From assembly GCA_000149265.1 (NCBI GenBank), contig CH003037.1, positions 24,552-88,551 on the forward strand: a stretch of DNA of 64,000 nucleotides, given 5' to 3'. Each line of letters opens with the position of its first letter. The stretch's first letter is position 1. Positions 11,986 through 24,009 of this stretch are shown piece by piece. The notes beneath the pieces are model-generated. The model ran no database searches and had not been told where the DNA came from. It worked only from the letters and a program-made list of their open reading frames with translations. The DNA is from Ciona savignyi (taxonomy: Eukaryota > Chordata > Ascidiacea > Phlebobranchia > Cionidae). A program made the position numbers and the translations under genes.

Positions 11986-12339
11986 GCGTCGGTTGGCTAA
12001 CCGTTGGCCAACCAATTATTCGTCGGCGTTATCGGATGTACATAAAAAGTTAAAAATCGTGAACAGTTCTGTAACAATATATGTAGTTTAAACGTAGTTG
12101 ATTTTTTTCTTATTTTTCCTTAATTATTCGAGCTTACGTATCAATCCCTAGGCTACAAACTGAGAGTGTGAGAGATTTGGTATACATATGCATAGAGTTT
12201 TAAGAAATTTCTTTTGTTTTCTTCATTTCTAGAGTAAATTTAAGTTAATGTTGTAACACTAAAATGGATGACAGTTTTCAGCATTCTGGCATGGATGAAA
12301 GAAGTTTTATTGTACACAATAAAACAACACAAATTTAGT

Positions 12340-12612
12340 CATGTGCGTTTGAACCAAGGAAAACGTCTGAAAGTAGCAAGCCCCATAGAAGAAAATGTTT
12401 ATTTAGAAACATTACCTATTGACATGACTTGGTGCCGTTGCAAAAACTGTATTCTTATGGACACACACTGCAAGAATGTTTATGCTGCATGAATGTACAT
12501 GCATTTGTGCACAAAATAACGCCAGACTGGACTTGCATTACTAAAAGCCCTTATTTTTTTCAATTATCTGCTTGGATAAAAAAGTTCTTGAAGTTGCACT
12601 TGATGTACTTTT
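12340..12612 (+). pseudogene. P2X7 C-terminal-like Cys-rich domain relic
   Basis: The plus strand carries, across two frameshifts, the Cys-rich signature found at the P2X7 receptor C-terminus and in many invertebrate transposon-linked proteins: TWCRCKNCILMDT, then ECLCCMNV, then KITPDWTCITKSPYFFQL, and in the third frame CLDKKVLEVALDVLF. The W-C-x-C-x2-C, C-x-C-C and C-I-T elements are in the expected order. The frame breaks near 12470 and 12570 make it a pseudogene or a low-quality read region. It converges with the THAP-like frame on the other strand. Confidence 0.65.
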
Positions 12613-12639
12613 TTAAATCATAATCAGAAAAATTAAAAA

Positions 12640-12909
12640 TTGTTGGAACTGTATTTTTACCAAGTGGTTTGTTTTCATCATCTTGGCTACTCCATTGGAG
12701 TCAAATACAATTTTACTATGATAATCCTTGTCACAAATATGTGCACTACACACTGCGGTTCTTTTTCCAGGTAGTTTAGAACGCTTGCATTGTTGTATCC
12801 ATTGCTTCAACCGTTTTTTGTCGTTGTGAGGAAATCGATGGACGTACACAGAGGTGGATTGGAATTTCGTGTGCTGTAATAGGAATTTGTACATCCTGGA
12901 GCAAAACAA
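12640..12909 (-). pseudogene. THAP-like domain fragment
   Basis: A minus-strand frame encodes HRFPHNDKKRLKQWIQQCKR and then AVCSAHICDKDYHS, the middle and C-terminal parts of a THAP finger (FP motif, invariant Trp, C-x2-H). The N-terminal Cys pair is not in this frame, so an upstream exon or a frame break must supply it. No obvious splice donor is present at the end. Confidence 0.55.
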
Positions 12910-13835
12910 TATATACTCCGATCACTCTTTCTTCCTTCTCAGTGGCTTAACTTTAACTAAATTAGAAATGTGGTATATTCTTATTAACTTATTTGGGTAG
13001 TTAAGTAAAGATAGATCTATTACATATATTCTTCACTTACTTATCTCTGAGTGCTTGCTGTGTAATTACTTATTGTCAGACTAAACATCAGTTACTCAAC
13101 TGTGGATTAACTGGTTTTTGCAATAAGTGGTATTCTCAACCAGTAGGCTAATGCTGAGTTTCAATAACAGCAGACATTAAATGCACCACATACACAACAG
13201 CAAAACATTTATACAAACAGCCAATTAATTGGTAAACCATCAAAGAAATAGGCTTTTTCCACCGCATAGTCTAGTACTAGCCTTTGCCTAATGGCTGGTT
13301 TATTTCTATAAATTGCTGATGGCAGTTATACAGTTTAATGCATTCTGTTATAGTTTTCTTGTTCTGTTTTCACTTTTATTATTTATGATATAACTTGCTA
13401 AGATTTATTATTCTAAAGTCATTTAAATACGAGACCTGTATACCTACCTCAGCATTCAGCTTAGGTCCAGGACCGTGCAGGCCTTAATGACCGCGCTTAA
13501 AGTAAGCTGTCACCATGTACATTGGTTCAGTAAGGCTATATGATAAGTGTTATGCTAAGTCTCTATAATAAAAACGAAAATACAACGCTCCTGCAGGCGC
13601 TTCTGTTACTAATTCACCTCTAAACTGACACATGATTTGTATACAATGCATATATTATAGGCACGAAATCTCAACAACGTCAGTGACGTAATACGGGAAA
13701 TCCCCTAACATAAAATGAAATAAAAATATTGGAAGAAACTGATTTGATTTTTGAAATCAGCGTATTTTTTCCATTTATTAAGATATTCTTAAAATCGACT
13801 TCAGTTCCCATTTAAGAACACTTGAAGAATCGTTT
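12910..13835. other. No supported feature
   Basis: AT-rich, with stops in all frames. No repeats or RNA genes recognised. Confidence 0.45.
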
Positions 13836-13837
13836 AC

Positions 13838-14095
13838 GGATTGAAACGAAGATCAATAGTTACTGATGATCAAGATATCAAGGCCAAATTACAACAAAAA
13901 CTTGATGGCGCTGGATGCATGCTAGGTTATAGAAAGCATGTGGCACAGTTTGCGCAGAGATGGTTATATAGCTTCCCGTGGCCAGGTGGCTTCATTTTTG
14001 AAAGAAATGGATCCCCGAGGCTGTGAACTGAGACGAGCTAAACGATTAAAAAGAAGACAATACATACGCCTGGTCCAAACTTATGGGCTCGCGCT
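13838..14095 (+). pseudogene. rve-type integrase-like protein fragment
   Basis: Two overlapping plus-strand frames give an N-terminal piece ending in MWHSLRRDGYIASRGQVASF and then MDPRGCELRRAKRLKRRQYI. This is characteristic of a family of metazoan integrase-core proteins (DDE/rve fold) in which the catalytic domain follows about 20 residues later. Here the frame is lost at the YAWHID position and no catalytic core remains. Confidence 0.55.
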
Positions 14096-14164
14096 TGCTT
14101 TGTGTAGTTTTCTGACCAAGGCGTTAGCTGAGCTTGTTTAGAATTGCTGCCTAACGGTATTTCG

Positions 14165-14385
14165 CGAGCTGCGCAGCGGAAAGTCTTATTCTCCACAGAA
14201 CGCAACACTAATAATTATAATGAATGAACGTCTTTAAATACTTGTGATGCAGGTTACTTATTGTAAATGCGAATTATATAGTCTGGCGCAAGTTACTTAG
14301 GTTGAGGTAGGTTATATTATACTATTCAAATTTCCAGATTATATAGGGAATTTAAAAGGTGGAAGCTGCATGGCATCGAGCAATT
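14165..14385. repeat. Diverged dispersed repeat (partner near 29545-29780)
   Basis: Shares gcgagctgcgcagcggaaa near its start and attcaaatttccaga followed by tatatagg/cgg..attta near its end with 29545-29780, in the same order, with diverged sequence between. The family is unknown. Both copies lie near transposase relics. Confidence 0.45.
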
Positions 14386-14606
14386 CCTAGGAGAGAGAGT
14401 GTTTCATGCGGAACGACAAAAAGAAAAAAGTTTCTTTTTGGAGGCTAAATTTTTATAACGCCATCTGCACTTCTGCAGTCCACCGACAACGTGTTGGTAA
14501 GTTGAGCGTAGTTTTATTTAAATAACCCCCTAATCTTTAGTTAACAGTATTGTTTGCCAGGAGGGATTTCTTTAAACTTTCTTTTGAATAAATATTACCT
14601 TTTAAA

Positions 14607-14640
14607 GCAGTGGTTCCCAACCTTTTTGTCTTGGTGACCA
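14607..14640 (+). mobile_element. Isolated hAT-type terminal repeat
   Basis: cagtggttcccaacctttttg is the classical hAT terminal sequence. I found no inverted partner ending ggttgggaaccactg before the SINE at 15037. This is a one-ended relic. Confidence 0.55.
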
Positions 14641-15036
14641 TCTTAAAATTTTTCGCAGATAATTCTATCCTTAATGCAAAATTAGAAAGTAGGCAAAAAA
14701 TGTTTTACTTGCATTTATTAACAAATCAGTGTGATGGTTTATGGACGTTGTAGGTCCGCAGCTAAACGTGTATGATGGTCCCCTTAATTATTTTTACCAA
14801 TTTCAAGTCTTGACTGATTTCTTTTGTATAATATACTAGGCTACTTCTCTATTAAAGTTCCAAATTGCTGCCATTGCAAGTTTACAGTCATAGTTTATGA
14901 CATCACAGTTTAAAGGCATTCAATATGAGTTTTACACATTGCCTTATGCTATTGGTCCCAGAAATTTCAAGCAATTTTTCCTAGCCCAAAATTTTCTTTT
15001 GCTTTTGTTTGCGAAGTTCAATACAATAATAATTCG

Positions 15037-15175
15037 TCCGGCCCATTAGTCTAACGGTTAAGCGTGTCGCCTTTCAATCGAAAGGTTGCAGGTGCGAAAC
15101 TGGTCGCTAGCTAATTGGTTGTGCCCTTGGGCAAGGCATTTTATCGACATTGCATGAACCCAGATGAATATCTTA
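15037..15175 (+). mobile_element. tRNA-derived SINE, 5' half only
   Basis: tccggcccattagtctaacggttaag (A-box region), then tcgaaaggttgcaggtgcga (B-box region), and on to ggcaaggcattttatcgacattgcatgaacccag. Truncated at about 15175. The intact 28228-28523 copy continues for another 150 bp. Confidence 0.9.
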
Positions 15176-16059
15176 TCCTAATAAATAATTTAAGATTTCA
15201 TTTTTTCAGACAGGGGACAGACAATACCCAAAGGTGCTATGTAAGTGCAATATTTCCAAATTGTATCCTTTTTTCGGTTTTGTCTTTCAATTATACATTA
15301 ACATTACAGATGGCTTAACAAAAATAATTGTTTGACTGGAGAAGGTGGAAGGAAGACATGGGAGGAAATGAGAAAGCGGCCGAGAGGGAGGCAGGCAGAC
15401 AAACCAAAAAATTAATATTGTGAATGTGAACGGTGTAACACATGGAAAATGTTAACAGGCACTGCACGTCTGCACTATCACTATTCTTCGGAACTTTTTT
15501 ACCTGAAAATTATAATAATGAACATGAATGGTTTAAAAAGAGTGTTAAAGAGATTCCAACATGCCCAGGAGGCTCTCTCAATATGTCGTTAGAGTTTTTA
15601 TTACAGAACTCTTCGCCTGTAGCCACATTCATAACTGTTTGTTACTAAATTCTACTTAAGCCCAGTCTGCCAGGTGCTACCACATAGTTAGTGGTTGCTT
15701 TAGGTGCAATCTTGGTCTCCGGCACAAAGCAAGTCGCGCCGCTACCACAAGGATAGCATGACAATCACATCACTTTTGGACTTTTGAAGTGCAAACACTT
15801 ATGAAGAGTGTGCATGTTGTTACCCTGGCACAAATAATGCGCCCGTCACCATGTATTGGTGACATGATGTGATGTCATTTTGAGACAATACAATTTACCA
15901 CATATTATAGAGGTGCGAACACGAAAACGTGTGTTTTGATTGCTCTGGGATGCTGTGCAGAAGTATTGTATTAATAAATAAATGGCCAAACCAAAGTATC
16001 AAGTAATTTGCCTTTTGTAAATGTAAACATGCAAAATGAAGTTACACATTAATATAAGA

Positions 16060-17490
16060 GAATGGAAATACATCCAAAACATTTTGCTCAGTTAAACTGC
16101 CAAGAGGTGATTGCTCATAAGCTTAATGTCATATACAACATTTTCAGGATAAATATTATTAAGCAAAGAAACAGCATTTGCAATTAATTGCAAATACTCC
16201 ACAATCGTGGCCATTTCGTTGTTGCTGAACAGCACAACATTTAAATGCCAAATGCTTACTTTTCCAACAGCATTTAGAATGACCTGTTGTTACAGACAAA
16301 TACCTGGGATCGAGGAAGTATACTTTCTTTATCTTTAAAATTGGAAATCGTTATCCAATGATGTTTGCCCGTGTGTAAAATTTGGACAAATCTTGTTTTT
16401 ACAGGTACAACAAATTTGTGTCTCAGATCATTGTTTATTAAGGATTGCAATAAACCAACATCCAGTAAGCCACCAACTTAAGAAAATTGAACTTTTAACC
16501 AGTTTTGAGATAGGTTGATTGATGCAGAACTTAAATCTGCACCAGTTCGAATCATTATAGCATCCTTTCTGCACAATGGTTTTATGGTTCTTCTATCTAA
16601 AAACCTCTCAATACAAGATTCATCCCGGAGTTCGTTTTGCAATCTGGTAATAGGACTAAACCATCGACCAAATGTTGGCTGAACTTGTCAGTCAACATAG
16701 ATTCACTAGGCCTATTTGATTGAGATTTGGTTACTTTCGATAATATAACATCGATGTCTTTTTGTATCTGCTTTTCTTGTGGGGTGTAGGAATAAACAGA
16801 TTTCCTGCTTTTTTTCGAAGAGGTAAGGTTAAATAATTACTTTCCTTCTTTCTTTTGTTTGCTGCTTGGTCCACAACCTCACTTTTCCTTTTGGCGTTTT
16901 TATCTTTAGTTGAATTTTCAACAACTATACCATCATCTAATTCTGAACCCTCTCGAAGAATATCATGCAGCTCCAACAATTTAAGTTTAGCAATTGATAA
17001 ATGTCCTTCCGCTCTTCAATTGTATGTAAGGTTTCGAATTAATTTCAAAATCTCACGGCATTCATTTCCGAATTTTGTTGCGGATTCGCACTCCTTTTGA
17101 TCATTACAGAATTCTTCTTGCTTGGTGTCAGTCAGTTAAATCAATAGCACAATCAATGTTATTGTTGTAACTCGTATAAAGGACACTCTTTTTGTTGCAG
17201 CAGCTCTAACTTTTTATAACTTTTTGTCGTAGGGTACTTACTTCACCTTTATTTTGTTGCATCAATAAAACTAGAACAGCTATTTTAAAGAAAATAATTT
17301 TATTATAATGTCGTCACCAAATAGAGATTTGGTTGCAATACCTTTATACAAGTTACCTTCTTTTTGAAATTTGGTTGTCTGAACTGTTACAAATCTGTAG
17401 CAGTTTTCAGCTTCAAAAGAAGCAACCCAATGTAGTGCTTCTTCCAAATTAATAAAATGTAAAATTTCTTTAATATTATCTATCCTCAGG
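16060..17490 (-). pseudogene. Ulp1-like cysteine protease relic
   Basis: Minus-strand coding remnants in consistent order. N-terminal module (17490-17340): IKEILHFINLEEALHWVASF then EAENCYRFVTVQTTKF. Middle (17130-16735): ILKLIRNLTYN and a Lys/Arg-rich stretch KRKSEVVDQAANKRKKES. C-terminal (about 16480-16090): LHTGKHHWITISNFKDK carrying the catalytic His-Trp, and QQQRNGHDCGVFAI carrying the Gln...Asp-Cys-Gly signature of C48/Ulp1 peptidases. Such proteins are encoded by several eukaryotic transposon families and by domesticated copies. Frames are interrupted repeatedly. I cannot tell which transposon family it came from. Confidence 0.65.
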
Positions 17491-17576
17491 ACCTTTTTCT
17501 TGAGAGGAAATAAAAATTAAATTTAAACATTTGACATACAAAAAAACAACTTATGGGTACTATATAAATAAATGCT

Positions 17577-17690
17577 ACTACAATATGATCTGACGATTGC
17601 CCATGTGTTAATTCCCTTGGTTTTTCAATTCACAGGGATAAACATGAATATATTTTCTATCCTATCCTATACACTATTTGTGTGTAAACT
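17577..17690 (+). mobile_element. tRNA-derived SINE, 3' fragment
   Basis: Reads gatctgacgattgcccatgt ... attcacagggataaacatga ... tatcctatcctata, matching the last 110 bp of the full-length SINE. The 5' tRNA-like head is absent. Confidence 0.9.
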
Positions 17691-18494
17691 AACTCTAAGC
17701 TCTAAGGCTAATCTCAACTCTAACCCCAAAGACCAATCTCCATCTGAACACTAATTCTGACCCAACCAGTCAACCACGGGGTCATTGTACATTGCACCAG
17801 TACCGATATATTACCGGTACTTAATCTGGGAATACCAGTTTACTAACTGCTGCTTTTATATTCATACCGCATATTGTTTTCCTAGATTTTCTGGATCTTG
17901 AACTAGGAGGTGCGGTTTGAAAATCATCTTCACTATCTAAACTGTCTTCCAACTTGACAACAACTGAAGACTAAATAGTAATAATATTCGATGGTATTTC
18001 GATCGTACAACCTTTTGCCCTAAAGGGTCGCACTAGCCCATCAAGCGAATGAATGAATGCCTTTTATTGTCCTAACTACTCTTATCTTATAATTTTAAAT
18101 TGTACCTCTAATAAATCCTTTACAAACTCTGTTTAAATTTGTTTTAACACAACACAGGTATTTTTTTATTATTTTATGTATGCAGTTGCAATTATTCCAC
18201 ATCCCATACAAAGTAAACCGGAAAAGAAACAACAATTGCTTGTATGTTTTTTCACAATAATTTTAGGCGGAAGAATCTCTTATAACTTGTGCTCTTCGTA
18301 GTTAGTACATCATCACCATCGACAGAATTACTTTCAGGATGAAGTGTGAAAGAATCATCAAGTGAAATGCTCTCTTCAAACGTGTCATTTGATTTGCATA
18401 GCTAAATTGTTGCTACTATTACTGCCAACGAAGTATCTAAGTGGACCCGCAATGGCGTGCGAGCATCGGAATCTTTGTTTCAATGTGCCAAAGG

Positions 18495-18799
18495 CACGCG
18501 CCCGGTGCTAGGAACCGCGAGGCCCCCTACTCTTCATAGCAAAATGTATGGGTGCTTATATATTATAAAATACATACATACCACTACATACAAACTACAA
18601 AAATATACATTTAATACTTGCTATAAAACAAATTAAAGGTAATGTGGATGCTTATTTACAGCAACCCATATTCATTAAATATTATTTTACTTTTTATTTT
18701 AAGTTTCAGTAGTATTTTAAACCTCGTAATACAGAAAGACCCCCGCTAGCTGCGGGGCCCCTTCAAGGTGCGGGGCCCAATTTGATCTAATCGGCCCTG
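18495..18799. mobile_element. Short hAT MITE with perfect 8-bp duplication
   Basis: A 305-bp insert flanked on both sides by gccaaagg (18487-18494 and 18800-18807). The right end reads inward CAGGGCCGATTAGATC...GGGGCCCC, and the left end is CACGCGCCCGG...GAGGCCCCC. An 8-bp TSD with a CAGGGCC-type end is typical of hAT. The left terminus is diverged. It carries no coding capacity. Confidence 0.75.
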
Positions 18800-18849
18800 G
18801 CCAAAGGTTCTTTTCTTTTCAATTACTCACTTCTCTTGTTTTAATTTGT

Positions 18850-19870
18850 GCTTTATTATATTATAACCTCTGTCTGTTTTGCAGTGTAGGATTTCTTAGT
18901 GGTGCCAGACTATAAACAAGGATAGCACCATCACCAAGAAGAAATCCATCAACGTTTCCAGAATCAAATGTGGAACGAAACGAATAACGCTATTGTTAAA
19001 AAATATCCTTGCATCATGAGTTGATTCTGGCCACCGTGCAACAACATCTGTGTAATTAGCATGTCAGCATTGCAAATGCACTTCACTGTACATTCAGAGA
19101 AAAGTAACTATTTCTGTTTCTGTACACTTCTGCCTGATCCCCCCCACCTGGAGAACTTATCGGGATTTTTTTTTTTTTTTTTCGATTTGACTTTTTTATT
19201 TTTAAACAATAATTGCGTCGCACGCAATTGTCTAATTTTGAACTCATTTTAAACAAAGGAATATAAAAAATTCACATTTTAAAGTTAAAAGAATGGCGGT
19301 CTAATGTGGTAAAGATAATTATATTTGAACAGTGGTAGTAACTTATAGATTGGAGAGAAAAATTATGAGAGAATAATGGGAAACTTCACACAAAATATGC
19401 AGGTTAAAGTTTAGTTTATTCATTTTTTGCCCCAGTTTTTTAAAAATGGCAAACGAATATAATCTCGACACAGGAACGGGAAAAGACGGCAAAACGAACA
19501 GTCGTTAAAACACGTCATTAAAAAAAAGGGATATAATGTAATAAATATAGCGGACGCGGCCGCCAAACCTAAAAAAGCAAAGCCCGATAAGGGACTTGAA
19601 CCCTTGAATATGTGTACAATCGATAGCTCCCACAAACCCTGGGAAGTTTTACTACCTACCTATTGCAGCAAACTTTCCTCTTGTTGCCATCAACTGAGAA
19701 GTTGATTGTTGAAATGTAATATAAATAATCTCTTTATTTCTTGCTATCTTTCTTATTATTCTGCTAACACTACTTTGGCGAAGAAGATCACCATCGCTGA
19801 TCTGAAAGTGTCCGGTAGCATAAAATCGAAATGCAGCAAGTAACTGCTGCATAATAGGATAATGAACCAA
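18850..19870 (-). pseudogene. PIF/Harbinger transposase relic
   Basis: On the minus strand: N-terminal helix region VHYPIMQQLLAAFRFYATGH then ISDGDLLRQSSVSRII (19870-19740). Next, after a stop, FPGFVGAIDCTHI (about 19640-19600) contains the first catalytic Asp. After the inserted MITE, GDQAEVYRNRNSYFSLNVQ (about 19150-19090), DVVARWPESTHDARIF and GNVDGFLLGDG (about 19045-18930) follow. This is the HARBI1 motif order. Several stops, frameshifts and a 436-bp insertion make it non-functional. Confidence 0.85.
19156..19591. mobile_element. MITE inserted in the Harbinger relic
   Basis: Splits the Harbinger reading frame between IDCTHI and GDQAEVY. The ends are inverted: cttatcgggatttttttt on the left, aaaaaagcaaagcccgataag on the right. 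It is 436 bp and non-coding, with a poly(T) run of about 17 just inside the left end. I found no clear target duplication, so the family is not assigned. Confidence 0.55.
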
Positions 19871-20459
19871 CCCTCTGATTGCCTGTGTAATTTCTTGTTT
19901 AAATGTATTAAAGATTTGAAAACCGGTAACGTTTTTTCAATTCGCAATTTGAATAGTATTCCAAAGGGTTTTGAAAATCCCTTTAGTCTTCCCACCAAAT
20001 CATTTAATTAAATTTATTGCAGAATTTGTCATTTTTGATTATTGGTGCCAAAATAGAAGTAATTGTCGTTAATTTTGGCAAGAACATTCTTCGTGAAGGT
20101 CACACCCACCTTACACTTACATTTCATGGTAATTTATATGTCGGATGGATGGGGCAGGCATGGTGTTTGTTGTGTCATCCAAAGATTGATAAATGGTTCC
20201 AGAGCTCTTCTGTGAATGGCAGCCTGCTAATGTAGTGCCCCGCATTGTGTGTAGGTAGGACCCAAACGCGTTACTTGGTTGGTGGGATTGGGTACCTATA
20301 TTGTCTTTGTTTGGCCTGGAGATTTTCAATTACTGCTGCTTCGCGGATTGTTTTTTTGTAATCCCCTTTTATTGTTCCGTGGAATATATTTTTACACAAT
20401 CTTTGTTCAGTACGCAGTAGACACACTTTGTTTAAATATTTAAAAATCGCCACTACTGA

Positions 20460-22105
20460 AATTCAAAAAAAATATCAATTTCTAAAACAAGTTAACTAGT
20501 GCCGCGACCTTGTAAACTGAATGTAAAGGTTTGGTTTCTGAAGTCAAACTAAACTTAAGATTTAAATTATGGTAGCCGGTCAAGTGACCAATAAAGAAAT
20601 AATAAAAAATTCGCGACCCAACTCTACAAATGCCTTGCCTTGATATATATATTCATTTCAGCCAACAGCTATATACCCAAAGCTTGCTTGCTGCTTGCCT
20701 TTTCCATATAAGGTGCTAGTGAAGTCGCATCCGTAAATGCGTGGAGGCGTACAATAGAGATGAGAAAGCAAAGATAAGTTTTCCAATGTTCAACATTCGC
20801 AGCGAATATTTTGCTCCGGTGAGCATACACATCCTGGCGTCAATCTTTGCAGCAAGAGACACGCAAATAATGGCCACATCGGTGTCTGATGATTTAATAT
20901 AATAATAACTGAATAATAATTATACGTGCTGGGGTATATAGGCGGCATAAAGTAACTTAACATTCTCTTGGTCGCAAAACAACTCCCCGAATATTATATC
21001 TAGGTTAAGCATCGGCTTTGAATATTGCAATAGGTGACCCCATGTTCTACGAATAGTTGTAACCAGCCGAAATATAGACTCTTAACTCCTCTTTGTTTTG
21101 CCCACTTGTCAGAAGAAACTTCGTCCACTTTCTTGTACTGTAAAAGTTTAACAGTAACATAAACTTATATAGGTATTTAGCCAAATCGGTGATGTTTAAG
21201 AAGTGAACAGATTAAATTCAGTGTTTGGGAATTTCATACCTTTCATTTTATATCGACTGGATGCATTTAATTAACTTTTTTATTTCTGCCAATGCCAACC
21301 AAAACTGTTGACTACTGGAGACGTAGTGCCAAGATTTAATGTTAAGTAAATATGTTATAATTTCTTACATGATGGTTTTTTGTTAGGGATTTACCTGTAC
21401 CGGCTCAAAGTTTTGAAAGAACACAAAGTTAACAACAAACACATCAAAAGTTTGCAAATAAATGTCTATTCTATAGGCTGGTGGTGGTGATCTTTTGCAT
21501 ACAGCTTCATTAGCCCAGCAAATTATGTATGGGGGTGATAGATTTAAAAAACAATTGCTGCCACTCGTTCATGTGTCATTTGACTCCATTTGTATGAGGT
21601 TCTGAAAAAGCAGGTGTAAAAAATTAAATGTCAGTAATATACAATTAGCAAAATAAGAAGAATATGGCACCTACACCATATTGTCATTATGGACACTACT
21701 CTCTTCAACATCTATTGGATTGAAGATTTGGAATAATATTTTCGGTTATATGTCGTTTTAACTTTATACCGAAAACATTTTTTTTACATTTGTTATAATC
21801 ATAAAATCCAGACCTTAATAATTTAGTCAGTACACATAGCATGTGCAGACCGTAACACGATAAAAAGCAGAAATGCGATTAATAGCTCAACATAAATGTT
21901 AGAAACTTAATTGTACAAAAAAGTTACACAAAAAAATACTTTGCCTTAGCGTCATGTGATGTAAATCTTTGTGTTAGAAATACCGAAAATTACAAAATGT
22001 AAAAACCCCTGTTACTATGTTGAGAACACGGTCCGATTAATACATACATACACACAGCTAGCTGTAAGCGAAATTTATTGGGGTAGTAAGTAATTAATAT
22101 CAACC
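20460..22105. other. No supported feature
   Basis: No long frames, RNA genes or paired terminal repeats recognised in about 1.6 kb. Confidence 0.4.
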
Positions 22106-22111
22106 ATCGCC

Positions 22112-22290
22112 ATCGCTTCTCGGCTTTTTTAGTTCATTTCTGAAGTATCTATCGCTTCTTCGCCCTTAATATCAAACATAGCCACAATCGCTACGCAGCT
22201 ATTTTGAGCTAGGGGTTGTTGGAACGTAGATTTGTGTACCAGATATAGACGGCATAGGAGGGGGGGGACCTGGTCCAGAGGCCAATAATA
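22112..22290 (+). pseudogene. U2 snRNA-like pseudogene
   Basis: Starts atcgcttctcggctttttt, which matches the highly conserved U2 5' end (ATCGCTTCTCGGCCTTTT) apart from one base. Degraded matches follow in U2 order: agtatct, cttaatatc, then ggggggacc and gacctggt. The middle of the RNA, including the branch-recognition and Sm regions, is not preserved. Likely a decayed retro- or tandem copy. Confidence 0.45.
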
Positions 22291-22309
22291 AGATGCGTTG
22301 AAAAGCCCT

Positions 22310-23460
22310 GGCCTTAAGAAGTAGATAGTGTGTGTAGCAAATTTGCCAGTTTGCTTTGATATATTGTAGCAATTATTTTCCATGTAAAAACTGTTTTGTG
22401 TTGTTAAAATTATTGAAGGTACCGTGTTATGAAACCCGATTGCCCTTGCAACGCAAGGTAGTTTCAGAATGTGTCAATGTTTGGCCTTTAAGGCTGTTGT
22501 TGTCATTAAGGTGGTGTTGACAACTGTAATTATATAATCTGCAATTTGCTTGTACAAGGGTAGAGTGATTAATACTGAAAGGAAGACGTATCGTCGTGTT
22601 TGCCTAAAGTTACTTCGTTGATTGTTATTTGGAGAATCAGTCGTACGTATTAAAAAGAATAAAAGTCAAATTTCAGATTTCACCTTTCGTGACGGAGTCG
22701 TTTTAAATCTTTGGCATCATAGCTAACAGCCATTGAGCAGAAAGCAGATTAGCTAGCCAAAACGGAGTCAAGAGATACTGCGGTTAGTTAGCATCAATTG
22801 GTTGGCACCGCGCAACAGTATCATCTTAATTAGCTTTAAACAATCTTTTCGGGCGCTAAAGTCTGCCATCCCATCCACCTACTAGGGATGGATTTGGATT
22901 AATTTGTGTGCCACGAGTGGATTAATTTCCATAATGCACGTAGGGTTTTCGGTCTACTACAACCAACTCACGCTAAGCGCACAATTTGGCTTACCATCAA
23001 CAAAAATGTATAACAATCAATACATTTAACAAATGCCCCTAATTAATTGAACATTAAATTAATAAATAAGTAAATTTTAAATTCACATGGGTCCCATAGT
23101 TAACATACCAAACATATTTTCAATATTACGTTAAATAAAGGATAAACGTCCTAAATTTACGTACATTTCACCACAAATGTTTTAAATTATAGCTTCTTTT
23201 TAAGCGCTGTAGTGAATGAAATAAAGCTAAATTCCCAAATAGTCCGATTTAGTTTTTCATTGTTTCAGAGAATTTCCCTAGGTTTAATACATAAGTTTGT
23301 TTCTGTTTTTACATAAGTGAGTCATGTTATGTAGCAATTCTTAAACTTTTAATCTGATTTGTCGACTTCTTTTTAGAGAGATCGTTTTCATGAAAATTAA
23401 CCTAAGTAAATGTTTTCTTTTTTGAATTGGCACAGAGTGTCTAATGTTTTAAAATTTTAC
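22310..23460. other. No supported feature
   Basis: No gene recognised. A partial match to the tandem unit that follows (gagaatttccctag near 23270) hints that the duplication was once longer. Confidence 0.4.
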
Positions 23461-23467
23461 CGAATTT

Positions 23468-24000
23468 TAATAAAATTAGAGCAGCCGTTCAAGCGCTATG
23501 GCCACAAAATCTAATTTATTAAAAAAACGTTTTGAGGGAATTCCCCTATATTCATTACTCAAATTTTTGGTTTCTGCATACTTAGACCATGTTGTCTTTA
23601 CAAATGTCCAATTTTCATTGCGATTTCATTACTCCTTTTGGAAGATGTCAGGGCGACATGGAATCCTGGTAACAAACATGATTTGAGAACGTATCCCATT
23701 TTTTGGGTATTTCCCTAGGTAATTTTTTGATTTCTTTTAAAGTTTGTATTATTGGCTAATGCTTACAATTTACTAAATCTAATAAAATTGGAGTAGCCGA
23801 TCAATCATCGCTATGGCCAAAAAAGCTACCTTTTAAAAAAAAGTACCGTTTTGGTTTTTCACCTCTCAGGGAAATTCCCCAAATTAAATTACCCAAAATT
23901 TTGGCTTCTGCATATCTAGACTATGTGCACTAACAAATGTTAAAGTTTTATTGCGATTCCATAACCCCTTCTGGTAGATGTTGGAGCCACAAGCCATGAC
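23468..24000. repeat. Two tandem units of about 310-335 bp
   Basis: Unit 1 begins taataaaattagagcagccg (23468) and unit 2 taataaaattggagtagccg (about 23780). Both continue through gctatggcca, gggaattcccc-type palindromes, ttttggtttctgcatactta / ttttggcttctgcatatcta, attgcgattt/cc and ttggaagatgt / ctggtagatgt. The units differ by about 20%, and period drift is caused by indels. Non-coding. Confidence 0.8.
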
Positions 24001-24009
24001 TGTCAAACC

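Noticed and set aside
19575..19630. tRNA-like B box (ggttcaagtccc) on the minus strand
   Set aside because: The same bases encode the Harbinger FPGFVGAIDCTHI catalytic block and the following residues. There is no matching A box or acceptor stem.
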